The translations under genes and the position numbers were made by a program. A DNA stretch of 64,000 bases from Neonectria sp. B-13 (taxonomy: Eukaryota > Ascomycota > Sordariomycetes > Hypocreales > Nectriaceae). The DNA lies in the NCBI GenBank assembly GCA_002682825.1, contig NOKP01000024.1, positions 659,810 through 723,809 of the forward strand, given 5' to 3'. Shown here piece by piece: positions 32,200 through 41,872 of the stretch. The notes below the pieces were generated by a model. It was not told the origin of the DNA. It was given only the letters and a program-made list of their open reading frames with translations, and did no database searches. Each line of letters starts with the position of its first letter. Position 1 is the first letter of the stretch.

Positions 32200-34469
32200 A
32201 CAATATAATCTAGTACCTAGAGTTAAAATGGCAATAAAAGGGCTCTATAGCTATTACTATAGGGGATATAGAACTATTCAATGACTGGCTATGTATTAAC
32301 AATGAAAGGCTAGAGGTTATAGCTAGATAGTATTAAATAGCAGTACTATAGGAATATATCAAATGAACCAATTCTTCTTAGAAGGAGCTCTAGTGGATTT
32401 ATAAGTTCTATAATCAAGGTTAGGACATATAAGTCTATAACAATAATATAGAGTATCAGCAGTAGCTAATATGCTCTTAGATGCACTTCCTCCTACTCTA
32501 AGCATTCAGTTATAGGTAAACCAGTAAGACCTTTTACTGCTAGATAGTTACAGTTAGATCTAGAGGCAGCTTATTATAGCATTAAAGCAAAATAACTATC
32601 TATTTTATAGGAAAAGCTAAAGGTAGAAAGCCAGATGCTTAATATACTCTATCTAGGTAGTATACTAAAATTTCCAATTAATCACTTAATTACTCTTTAG
32701 AATAATAAGCAATAGAAGTCTATGATTATATGCTAGTATAAAACAGCTATTAGCTGAGGTTCTTTTAATATTTCTATCTAGGAGTGGATAGCTAGTCGGT
32801 AGATTAATAATATTAGTATTACCCTTATGTAGTTAACTAGTACTCTAAAGGTATATAGTTAGGCTAACACCTAATAATAGTACTGGTTTACTATGTTCAA
32901 TTTGGTCATAATGACACTAGGCAAGCTACCTAGAGATGCCTCCCACTATGTTCAAGCATAAGATTGGGAGAGACTAGCAGCTATTCTACCCACTAGGAAT
33001 ACCAATGTCCAAGCAGCTACAATATGCTATCTATTTTATCTATCTAAGGCAGAGTAAGATTCCAACCTAACTGCTCTAGGAACATATTATTACACTGGGT
33101 TCCTTAAGGCACTCAATAATAAGGGCTATTGTGCATTTTATGAGTTCCTTATTAAGTTACCCTACTTTACCTTCCTAGATGTTTACAAGCTCCTCTATAT
33201 GCCTAAGAACAAAGGTTAGATAATAATGGACATTATGATACATATAGTACAATAGGTCAACCCAGATTCAGCCATGCTTTTAGACCAATAAAAGAGCAAT
33301 AAGCTCTTACTCTAAGAAGGCTTAGTGCTAAATGTTAGATTGCTTATTACTATTAGTCAAGGAAATAACAAGAGGGTGAACACAAAGTGGGCAGAGTAGT
33401 AGTCCATCTTGCTCAAGCGGCAAGTACTTAAGTTCATCCAATGTCAAATAGACAATTTAAAGCATCTAGCAATAAAAGCGTACTTGGACATAGTGCTAGA
33501 TAATATAGAGTAGGGTAGTAGCAACTATGCTGAATGATTTGCTGATAAATTCTAGAAGGACCTCCTATATATCATTGAGGTTTTTCTTAGGCCTTGTTTT
33601 TGACCTTAGTGGATTATAGGCATGCTAGACTGGCAGTCCTCACCTATCAACAGCCAGGCCATACACTCAACCATAACACAGGCTCTATACACCCTAGCCC
33701 AATGCATTCCAGAAGTGGCTAAGAACCCTGCCCTAAACAGCAAGGAGGCCTTTACCCAACTTGCTGCAGTGATTAATAGGGCTATTACCTAATGGGTAGC
33801 TGACCAATGTCAATAGGCACTAGATAACAGTAATAGTCAGTCAGAAAGACCTTCACTAGTTAAGATACGCTAGCCTCTTAAGTTAGTAAGAAAGGAGTAG
33901 AGCCTTCTTATGGAGTCTCCCAACGGGGGGGTTATAGAGACAACTGATCCAAAGGATAAGCGAATATCAGGACCGCCGCCGCCAGCATCATTAGCTTCAA
34001 CAAAATTTTCAGGATTTAGCAGCACCCCCGAGCTAGACTCTTCCCCTTAGGTTCCCTCAGGGCCCGAAGGTGAAAGGGTGAAAGCCCCTTCGATGACAGC
34101 AGGGGAGAGTCACAGCACAGTAGGGAGGGGGGGGCTGAAACCGGAAAGCAACAATACAAAGGGGCTGAATCCAGTATTCGATCATCATTAGAGGTGATAA
34201 GCAAGCCAAGGAGGCGACCCCCGGAGGCGGCGGAGGCGGCAGAGGCGGAAGACGGGGATGCGCGTAAAGCCCTGGCTGATACGCGAGATCGCGGCAAGCC
34301 ACAAACAACCCTAATGCACCCGACGGCGCGTCAGGCCCAGGTTGCCCACAGCCGTAATACAGATTCCTCCCAGTCACGAAAGCCACTGCCTTTGGCGGCA
34401 CCACAACGAAAGGGGAATCAGGCGTCGAGCAATGCGTGGAAGAACGGCCCTACGGCCACATCAACTTAG
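32200..34469 (+). pseudogene. Unidentified plus-strand gene, RIP-damaged with graded decay
   Basis: One frame reads like protein from about 32,290 to 34,190 between TAG, TAA and TGA codons that fit Gln, Trp or Arg ancestors. Readable parts include WERLAAILPTRNTNV, GTYYYTGFLKALNNKG, LLKRQVLKFIQCQIDNLK and, better preserved, MLDWQSSPINSQAIHSTITQ near 33,620. Near 34,180 the frame shifts and continues open to TAG 34467-34469, with a basic, Ala/Glu-rich end (VISKPRRRPPEAAEAAEAED). Mutation density falls towards the 3' end. The product would be several hundred residues with a disordered C-terminus. No domain was recognised; it may be the gene of a repeat family or a single gene caught beside one. 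Confidence 0.55.
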
Positions 34470-35630
34470 CAGAGCTACCCTAGATAGAAAGTATCAACCC
34501 ATTTAAATGCCAACGCTCTACGTAAATGAATCAGTAGAAGAAGAAAGCAAATGGCATGATATTGCTTCTATCTGTTTTATTTGTCTTCTAACTTAAGGAG
34601 CTGTTTATTTACAGATTTATCACTTTAGAGCTATAGACGTTCTTGTTGGTGGCAATGAGGTTTGGTCGCGTTTATATCCTCTCTATGTACTGCAGCAGGA
34701 TAGCCCATGACGATGGGAACCCTGCCCCCGTTCAAGCCACATAATTTCTCACTTTTATGCACTATCGCATTCTGAATTAGTAATATCAAGGGTAGATCAG
34801 TTGAGAAAAGTGCGGCTGGGTTGTGCTTGTGTCGCGTGGGACTTGGTGAAATCACAAGTGCAGTGACAATTGAACGTTTAAATGCGACAAAATTCCACCA
34901 CACTATTTCTCGGAGCGAATATTACATCAATCGATAGATACAGTTGTAATAAGCATTTTACAATTTAAAAATGCTCTTTTAACCAATACATTAGCATTTT
35001 ATTCTCGATCAAAGACAAAAATAAAGGCTCAAACTTAGAGATGCTTAGGTAATATTATCGGATCCCTGGCCAGACCCTTGCTCCCAACGAACCAATAGGG
35101 TTCTGTCTTAGCGGCTACAGTATCCTTGCCAGTGATTATAAGCCAATGAAAATGAGTCTTGCAGGCTACAGGAGAGGCAAACCGGTCGCGGTTTGCGCAA
35201 AACAGCCTTAAGGAACGAAGCCTGCAGTAGTCGATTTCAATTTTCAAAGCTTGACTTTAAAAGTCTGAGGTTTTATTAGATACAGGTTACGAATCTTGGG
35301 TATTAAGAACAAGATAAAGTAGTGGTCAATCAATGTGGCTCACAGCAGGGCTAAAACGAGCGCTTGTCAAGTCACGCGAAAGGGCGATTGTTTCAACTGT
35401 TAATCTCGTCCTATGTCTTACCCCGGACTGTCTCACCAAGGGAGTAGTCAAGGAGCATAAAGGCTAGGAAAGGGAGAAATAAGGGGTTGCTGAGACATTC
35501 CATGGTGAAGAATGAATCTCATCATTAGACAATGACCTCCCTCCTGAGGTAGTATTCTATTTTACCTCTCCTTAACAATCTAGCTGGATCAGAATTAGCA
35601 TTTGCCTATCTATTAAGAAATTTATTTATT
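34470..35630. other. Intergenic, no gene recognised
   Basis: About 1.15 kb of near-normal to AT-rich sequence with only short unsupported ORFs (34631-34903 and 35035-35247). Confidence 0.45.
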
Positions 35631-36008
35631 ATGGCCACTTGCACCGTTCGCTTTGACTTCTTTTGCAATGAGACTAAGATGCTTACCTATAGGCACAAGA
35701 TCCCCTCTAGCCTAATCACCAACGCTACCATCGCGGGCAAGGACGCCCGGTACAATGAACTGTTCCGAAAGACAGTAGAGCCTATCATGAAGAAACATGA
35801 AGGGGCTTGTTAAGTGTGTGGCAGGATAGAAGGAATTAAGCGATGTGGGCGATGCAGAGCTATAGGGTATTATGGGACAGAACATCAAAAGGCGGACTGG
35901 AAGGTGCACAAAGTGATATGCATCGCCGCCAAGGAGGCTAAAAGCGGAGATAACAACGATGGGGCACGTGGGGCATTGCCACCGAGCTTAATTCTACCAC
36001 ATCAGTAA
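35631..36008 (+). pseudogene. Small MYND zinc-finger protein, one RIP-type stop
   Basis: A 126-codon frame from ATG 35631 to TAA 36006, broken by one TAA at 35811-35813 that a single CAA-to-TAA change explains. Straddling the stop is a MYND finger. A Cys lies just before the stop, then VCGRIEGIKRCGRCRA, then the usual tail with basic and aromatic residues (HQKADWKVHKVIC). In a normal MYND the segment after the fourth Cys is YCxxxCQ. Here it reads YYGTEHQ, so two zinc ligands are missing. One of these (Cys to Tyr) fits a G-to-A change. MYND domains bind proline-rich partners. The N-terminal 58 residues are not recognised. Confidence 0.75.
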
Positions 36009-36093
36009 CTAGATATCTGATAAGAAGAACGACTCCGTCCCTGCGCTGTTCTGAATTGAACGGTGAGTTCTAGGTACCCAGAAATGTCCCTCA

Positions 36094-37640
36094 TTAAGTT
36101 TTGGCTACCTCTTCCAAGTACTTCTTGGGAGGGTTGCGGCTTCGATGAGGACGGTTGGAGGATTCCGATGACGTAGAGGCCGTGATCGTGTCCAGTACGG
36201 GTGCGGGCGCGGGCGCAATCGCAGGTGGATGAGTTGCTAGTGCGCTATGTCTCATGAAGGATGCGCTGGGCGGCTGATTCCTACTATAGCCTGCTTGGGA
36301 TACGTCAATAGTCTCCTGGGAGCTTGAGCTGCTGATAGGAGATGCTAAGGAAGGGATAACAATCGGGGACGACGGCGCTGGGCGCGATCTCTTAGCAGGC
36401 GGTGGGTGGTCGACACCTGGAGCTGGTCGCTTTGGTGTCGGCGAGGTAGATAGGTAGTGGTGTTGTGCGGAAGGGGTAGGGGTAGAAGTGACAGATGGCA
36501 TTGATTCCCTTGGGGTAGAGGCTGGAGTTGGAGTCCCCGTGGGCAGAGGAGTCGGAAGTGCGGCAGATATGCGTGAGGTAAATCCGGCCTTGATCTCTTG
36601 GAACGGTGTGCGGCTAGAAGATGATGAACCGACCGCTGATGCCGCGGCGGCCGGCGATGGGGCTGGTGCTGGTGCTGGTGCTGGTGAGGCAGATACGGAA
36701 AGCCCCTTGTCGAGGAAGGCCCAAGAGTCCGGAACGACGATGAAGACGTAGTCCTGGGCAAGGCCCGGCGGCTGTACCATGAGACGGTGGTCCAGCAAGC
36801 CGGCCACCTTTCCGGTGCAGTTCAACAAAACATTGTTCTAAAACTAAGTGTCTCACCTCTCGGCCATCTTCTTGCAAAGTAAAGCCCATGGATTCGCGTG
36901 GATCGGGAAGATGATAAAGGCCTGGAAGGGATGGAAGCCTCTGAACGGAGTCTTGTCAGGGTTGCCGGGGGTGAGAAATGTAGTTAGCTGAACGAAGCTG
37001 CAGCACTTGAGCTGGACATTGTCCAGCGTGGGTATAGATTCCTTTCGCAGGAGGGCGTGGCCCGGACCGACGACATTGCCGGTGAAACTGATGATCGGGG
37101 ATGAAAGAGGAAACTGGTTGACCGCAGATAGGCTCTGAGGCAGTACTCTGTGGACGGAGAGGTCAGCGACAAAACATAAGAGCGATGGGAAAGCGGATAA
37201 AACAAATCCAACATACGGCTGATAGCCCTGATCACGCACAATAAGAGCCGGGATAGTGTAGGCAAGGTAGTCGCTAGCCGCGACCTCATCCTCCAGGCCA
37301 TCTTGACGCTCGATCTCCTAGGTTAATGCAAAGGGATGGACGTGGCCGGCCATGAAGAACCACTGGTCGGACCAGTCGTCAGGAACGATCTGCTGGTTGT
37401 AAATGGACAGGTTGAGGCTAAAGAAGATGGAGGGAGTCGGGTCGGCAGGATGGGCACGCAAAGGAGAATAATCCAGAGACGCAAGCCAGGGAGGTGTCGG
37501 AAGAACGACCCTCGCGATGGTCTCTGCGTTCAGGCCCTTGACTCGGTGCTCGTCTACGGGTTATTGATTCGGGTATTCGTGGCACAGAGGGTGCAGGATG
37601 TACAGAGGTGGGAGGTGAGGATTGCGCAAATGATGGGGTT
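36094..37640 (-). pseudogene. Unidentified two-exon (or more) gene with five RIP-type stops
   Basis: A coherent minus-strand gene. Coding starts before 37,563 (N-terminus unclear) and reads VKGLNAETIARVVLPTPPW, WSDQWFFMAGHVHPF, then DYLAYTIPALIVRDQGYQP. An intron with GTATGT donor (near 37,217) and CCACAG acceptor (near 37,147) joins in phase to LPQSLSAVNQFPLSSPI, IPTLDNVQLKCCSFVQL and FIIFPIHANPWALLCKK, then CTGKVAGLLDHRLMV, QDYVFIVVPDSWAFLDK, and a Ser/Pro/Ala-rich tail ending RNPPKKYLEEVAKT. In-frame stops: TAA 37563-37561, TAG 37320-37318, TGA 36855-36853, TAG 36846-36844, TAG 36840-36838. Each is one C-to-T step from CAA, CAG or CGA. I do not recognise the family. Confidence 0.72.
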
Positions 37641-39130
37641 AGAAAAGGTAGATATGGGGAGATGGCAGGAGGCAAAGATAGTGTATGAATGGTTAGGGCA
37701 GTTGATTGAATGGGGAGGGAGAAGGGGGGGAGGTATACAGGCGAGCCGAATATGTCAAGTTGTAGTAAGATTAGAAAGACAGTATAAGTAGAAAGTAAAT
37801 AGGATTTATAACAATATGAATGAGATAATAAAGGAATTTTCAATATAAGCAGTTTATAATTAAGATATAATATGTTTATATAGAGTAGAAGTTTAAAAAA
37901 AGAAAGTATAGAAAATATAGGTAGTATAAATAAAAGAAAGAGAAATAAAGGAATAGGGAGTTAGTAGTAAGAAGGTATAGGGTAAGTAGTTTATAAAGAG
38001 AAAAAAGAGATAGTTTAAAGGGGTGATTTTAGTTATAGTTAGAAGAGGATAATTTAATAGGTAGGGTTAGGATAATTTAATAAGTATAGAGAGTATGATT
38101 TAATAGTTGGGAGGAAGGATAGTTAAAAAGTTAGAGGGAGAAGATAATTTAATAGTTAGAGAGGAAGGTTAGTTAAAAGGTTAGGGAAGAGATAGTTAGG
38201 GGGGCATGTTTAGAAGATAGTTAGGGGGGATATTCAGAAGATAGTTAAGAGGGGAATACAAAAGGGCAAAGGAATAAGATTAAATGTAAAAAGGGGGAAG
38301 AATATTATAATGTATATAGAGGGCATAAGGTAGAGGAGGCATTTTATTAGTTAGTATAGAGTGGATTATAAGAAGAAGAAGAGAGAGAGAGAGTAGGAAA
38401 GAGGGGATAGCAGAGGTAGAGGCAGATTTTAAGAGACGTAAGTAGTTAATACAGCAAGTAGAGATACAATGGACATTAGGAGCAATAGTAGAGGTAAGAG
38501 AGGTAGTAGAGTTTAGGAATGTATTAGATAAGTAGGATAGGTAATGCATAGTATGTAGGGTATATGAAGGATATAAGGGTTAGGATGTATTTATAGAGGG
38601 GGTTAAGATTGTAATAAAGGAAATGTTTATAATATAAAGGTTTAGGGATTATTTAGTGTATTATAAGTATAGTTTATAGTAGAAGATATATTAATAGTAA
38701 TAAGTAATAGATAAGAATAGAGGATAGTTTTAGAAGGTATTAGGATAGATATATTAATATAAAGGAATATTGGTTTAGATATATGTTAGGTTAAGGATTT
38801 GGTTGAATGATAATATATAGGAAAGAGAGATAAGGAGAAGGAGGGAGGTAGATAGAGTAGAAGATAGAGATAGGTTAGAGTAAGTAGTTATAGTTAAGAG
38901 AAGAGAGGAAACAGAGGTTTTAGGACGAATTTTAGAGTGTAGAGTAAGGAAGGGTTAAGGATTAGGTTGTAAAGAGGTTATAGAGAAAGTTAGAAAGTAG
39001 AAAGATTAATTAAGATATAAGTAAGAAGAAAAGGGTATAGAGGGAGATAAATGAGAAGGGAATAGGAGAGGTAGTAAAGGGGTAAAAAGGAGAGTAGAAT
39101 AGTTAAAGATAATGTATATAATAATCATAC
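37590..39130. other. Cytosine-depleted, purine-rich tract on + strand
   Basis: Counting by eye, 37,981-39,120 holds only about 17 C in 1,140 bases, while G is abundant (roughly a quarter or more). Low C begins near 37,800, and the G skew already near 37,590. Words such as TTAGGGGGG and AGAGAGGAAGG recur. No plausible gene; the ORF at 38280-38549 on the minus strand is only a by-product of the skew. Confidence 0.85.
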
Positions 39131-39718
39131 TGAAAAAACCAGGTTAGGGTTAGGGAAAAAAAGGGAACATTTTTTAGAAATATAGGTCCTTTATATATAT
39201 ATTCTAAATTTTCTGAAAAAATGATTAAGATTAGTATATAGCTTATCTTTATAGCTATTTTCTAGATTTAATTAAAAAGGTTTTAAGGTTTTCTTTCCTA
39301 ATTAGGCTAGACCCTTACGTGATCTAAAATCGGATGTGGTTAGAGATACGGGGCTTGGCATGATATAAATTCAAAAGCAGTAAGAAATAGGTCCTTTTTC
39401 AGCTAGCTAGACCTAATTTAGCTAAATATCTCACCAAAGCTAATTTCTAGGCTAATAATAGACTAAAATGAAAAAGGAAGATAGTTTTCAATATATAAGC
39501 TTTATATCTGTATATTACTATTTTTAGAATAATTTTTAACTTATAGACTAAGTAGGAAAAGCTAAATAAGCTAAAAGAGGGAAATAGTAGGGATAATACA
39601 GGGATTAGTCGGGTAAACTTCGGATAAATTATAAAAGATAGAGTAAAAATAGATCTATTTTAGGGTATTTTTATTTTTATTTTTAGTTTATTATTTAGCT
39701 TTTAATCTCTCTTTTTAA
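39131..39718. other. AT-rich DNA with a short telomere-like motif
   Basis: Near 39,142 the sequence reads GGTTAGGGTTAGGG, two telomere-type units directly after the cytosine-depleted tract. The remainder has no recognisable gene. Confidence 0.5.
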
Positions 39719-40505
39719 ATCAGAGGTAGTTCTAGGGTTAAGGTTAGGACTGTATGTCATAGGACTTAGTGCAATTCCAAGCGGGCAGTAAAAACAGAGA
39801 GAAAAATGCAGAGAAATACAATAATACTAATGCATAAGGTAAAATAGATATCAATTGATAGAGATAAGCATAATAAATACACTCCTATAGAGTATATAAT
39901 CTTTTAATATTATAGATAGATAGTATTCTATATTAAAGTCATTTTATTATAGTTTAATCATAGAATAATAATCTATATATTAAAAAGAATATATTTAGTA
40001 CCTCTACTAATAATACTAATATAGACCAATAGAATTTAGTCTTAAGGTAGATAGTATCCCTATCAGTTTTCTATAAGCTAATACAATAGAGTCTTAAGGT
40101 AGATAGTATCTCTATTAGTATACATAGCCTAGTTTCTTAGATTATAGAGTAGGCATAAGTCCTTAGTCCTTAAGTAATAGTCCCTTAATATAAGAGTCAT
40201 TAGGGGATAGTCTCTATCCATCTGCCTAATCTCTCTAGATTGTACAATAGACTATAGCAGTCTTCTAACATAAGACTCCTTAGTATACTCTTTCTTTCTA
40301 TAGACTTTATTACTTGCCTTACTAATACTTTATCTTTTACCTTACTTAAGGTAATAAAGCTATTACTACAGCTAGTATTACTTCTAGTTAGATCTTTTGA
40401 CTCTCCTTTATAATATACCTTTTAATCAACCCAATCCCTTATTCCCGTCCTCAATCCCCTTCCTATAGCTCACTCAATCTCTGTTCTAACCTTTCTTTCC
40501 TACCT
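39719..40505 (+). repeat. E3 leader, copy a (3'-truncated)
   Basis: About 787 bp matching 55,290-56,075, and its first ~140 bp matching 63,859-64,000. It starts ATCAGAGGTAG, then TTCTAGGGTTAAGG and the shared words GACTTAGTGCAATTCC and CGGGCAG. It contains ~50-bp minisatellite units (TCTTAAGGTAGATAGTATC with TATAAGCTAATACAATA) near 40,050-40,120. It ends abruptly at the start of E1a, whereas copy b continues into further minisatellite units. Confidence 0.8.
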
Positions 40506-40935
40506 TAGCTACTATTCACAGTTGATCACTCGGTATTTGGACAGCCCCTAGCTAATTACAATAGCCCAATGTTCTATGCATAGACCATTATAGAGCAATT
40601 GGATTTCAGTAGGATTGGAATGCTTATTAGTGCTATAGTTTATCTTTAGTAGAGACTTAGGTTTATAGCTAATATAGGTTCTAGGAAATGTCTAGGTTTC
40701 TATGGACTACTACTATAGAGAAAAGTAAAATTAAAGTAGCTAATAAAGTAAGTAAAGATAAGAAGTAAAAAAATAGAAAGAAAAAAAGAAAAAAAAGAGA
40801 AAAGAGAAGAAGAGGAAGAAGGAAAAGGGGTAAAGAAAAAAGAGTAAGTATATACTTAAGATCCTGATCAATTTCCCCCTTAATATAATATATATTATTA
40901 TTTACTTTAAATCTTTAATAGTAGTAGATTATAAT
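40506..40935 (+). repeat. E1 leader, copy a
   Basis: A 430-bp repeat starting TAGCTACTATTCACAG, also found at 52,657 and 54,908. It holds a purine-rich run (GAAAAAAAGAAAAAAAAG-type) and a CCCCC motif about 50 bp before its end. It is followed directly by ATG 40936 of the OrsD-type frame, so it is best read as the promoter and 5' leader of that gene. An alternative reading as a long terminal repeat was considered but is less supported. Confidence 0.7.
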
Positions 40936-41435
40936 ATGGAAGACTATATACAGCTTAATAGGGAGTATAAGATACTTATATGCTAGTACTATTATATTAG
41001 TATTCAACCGGGAATAAGCATTAAGTAACATTTTCAATAAGAGCATTAACTTAAAGGCCCTATCTTGCGTAAGATCATTGACTACTTTCAAAGCATAGAG
41101 CTAAACGATCCAGTGCATACTAAGCTACCTAAAGATGGTTCGGTTCCAGTGGCACTGCTTAAGGTCTATTATGGATTTAGCTGCACGCAGTGTAGATATC
41201 TGATGATTGCATGCAATAACATTACCTGGCATTGGCGAGAGGCCTGTCATAAGCGTGGGCAAGGGGCTGGCGGCGGATGCAGTGGAGCTGTAGAAAGAAG
41301 AGGGAATAGGCAGTGCATAGATGTGAAGCTGCAGTTGTAGGCAAAGGGCGGACGCGCGCAGTACTAGATCGTCAACGACAGCAACGCCAATGCAGAGGGG
41401 TCAACACTTACACAGGAGGCAGCGGCCAACCCAAG
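40936..41435 (+). pseudogene. OrsD/DUF3505-type zinc-finger N-terminus, 3'-truncated by E2
   Basis: From ATG 40936 one frame gives MEDYIQLNREYKIL, a FQ/EH region with two stops, then (from 41,065, open) a block ending FSCTQCRYLMIACNNITWHW and REACHK. The CxxC followed by WHWREACH is the CC-HH arrangement of the OrsD (DUF3505) domain, common at the N-terminus of large fungal helicase-like mobile proteins. Stops at 41,338 and 41,368 fit RIP. The frame stays coding (IVNDSNANAEGSTLTQEAA) up to 41,435, where the E2 element starts. The rest of this protein is missing from this locus. Confidence 0.75.
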
Positions 41436-41680
41436 CCTAACCGCTAGGCCGCGGTCATTGAGTGCGTCGCTGACGCACTTGATGACCGTTTCCGCTGCTG
41501 CCATTGGCCGCGGCTGCGGCACACAGGCCCGCCAGTGGAGCCCGATGCACTTGATAACTAGAACGCACTTAATAACCGCTCTGTAGCCAATCAGGGTTAT
41601 AGGAAAAGAAAAGGGGAGATCGGTCTAGGAAAAAGAAAGGAAGGAAAAGGGATAAGAAGAATAGAGAGAGAGAGAAGAGC

Positions 41681-41818
41681 AGAAGAGAAGAAAAGGAAAG
41701 GAAAGGAAAGGAAAGGAGAGGGAGGGAGGGAGGGAGAGAGGGAGAGAGGGAGGGAGGAAAAGAAGAGAGAGAAAAAGCTTCCTCTCTCTCTCTCTCTCTC
41801 CTTCCTCTCTTTCTTTCT
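41681..41818. repeat. Polypurine/polypyrimidine mirror tract in E2a leader
   Basis: Ninety-seven uninterrupted purines (41,681-41,777) followed directly by 41 pyrimidines (41,778-41,818), meeting at AAGCTT. The inner GA and CT runs are complementary and can form a hairpin; the purine run could form triplex DNA. It is conserved in E2b (53,352-53,516). Confidence 0.92.
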
Positions 41819-41872
41819 ATAACATTCAGAGTAAAGCAATAAGACTAGCCCAAGCCATCACTATAGCCTCTA

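Noticed and set aside
38280..38549. 89-codon minus-strand ORF
   Set aside because: By-product of the cytosine-depleted tract; low-complexity Leu/Ser/Tyr composition.
40506..40935. E1 as a solo long terminal repeat
   Set aside because: It is followed by an OrsD start codon in two copies and lacks a convincing TG...CA boundary or target duplication; leader of a helicase-type gene fits better, though the LTR reading is not excluded.
41597..41839. 80-codon minus-strand ORF, Ser/Leu/Phe-rich
   Set aside because: It is the translation of the polypurine/polypyrimidine mirror tract; no codon structure or start context.
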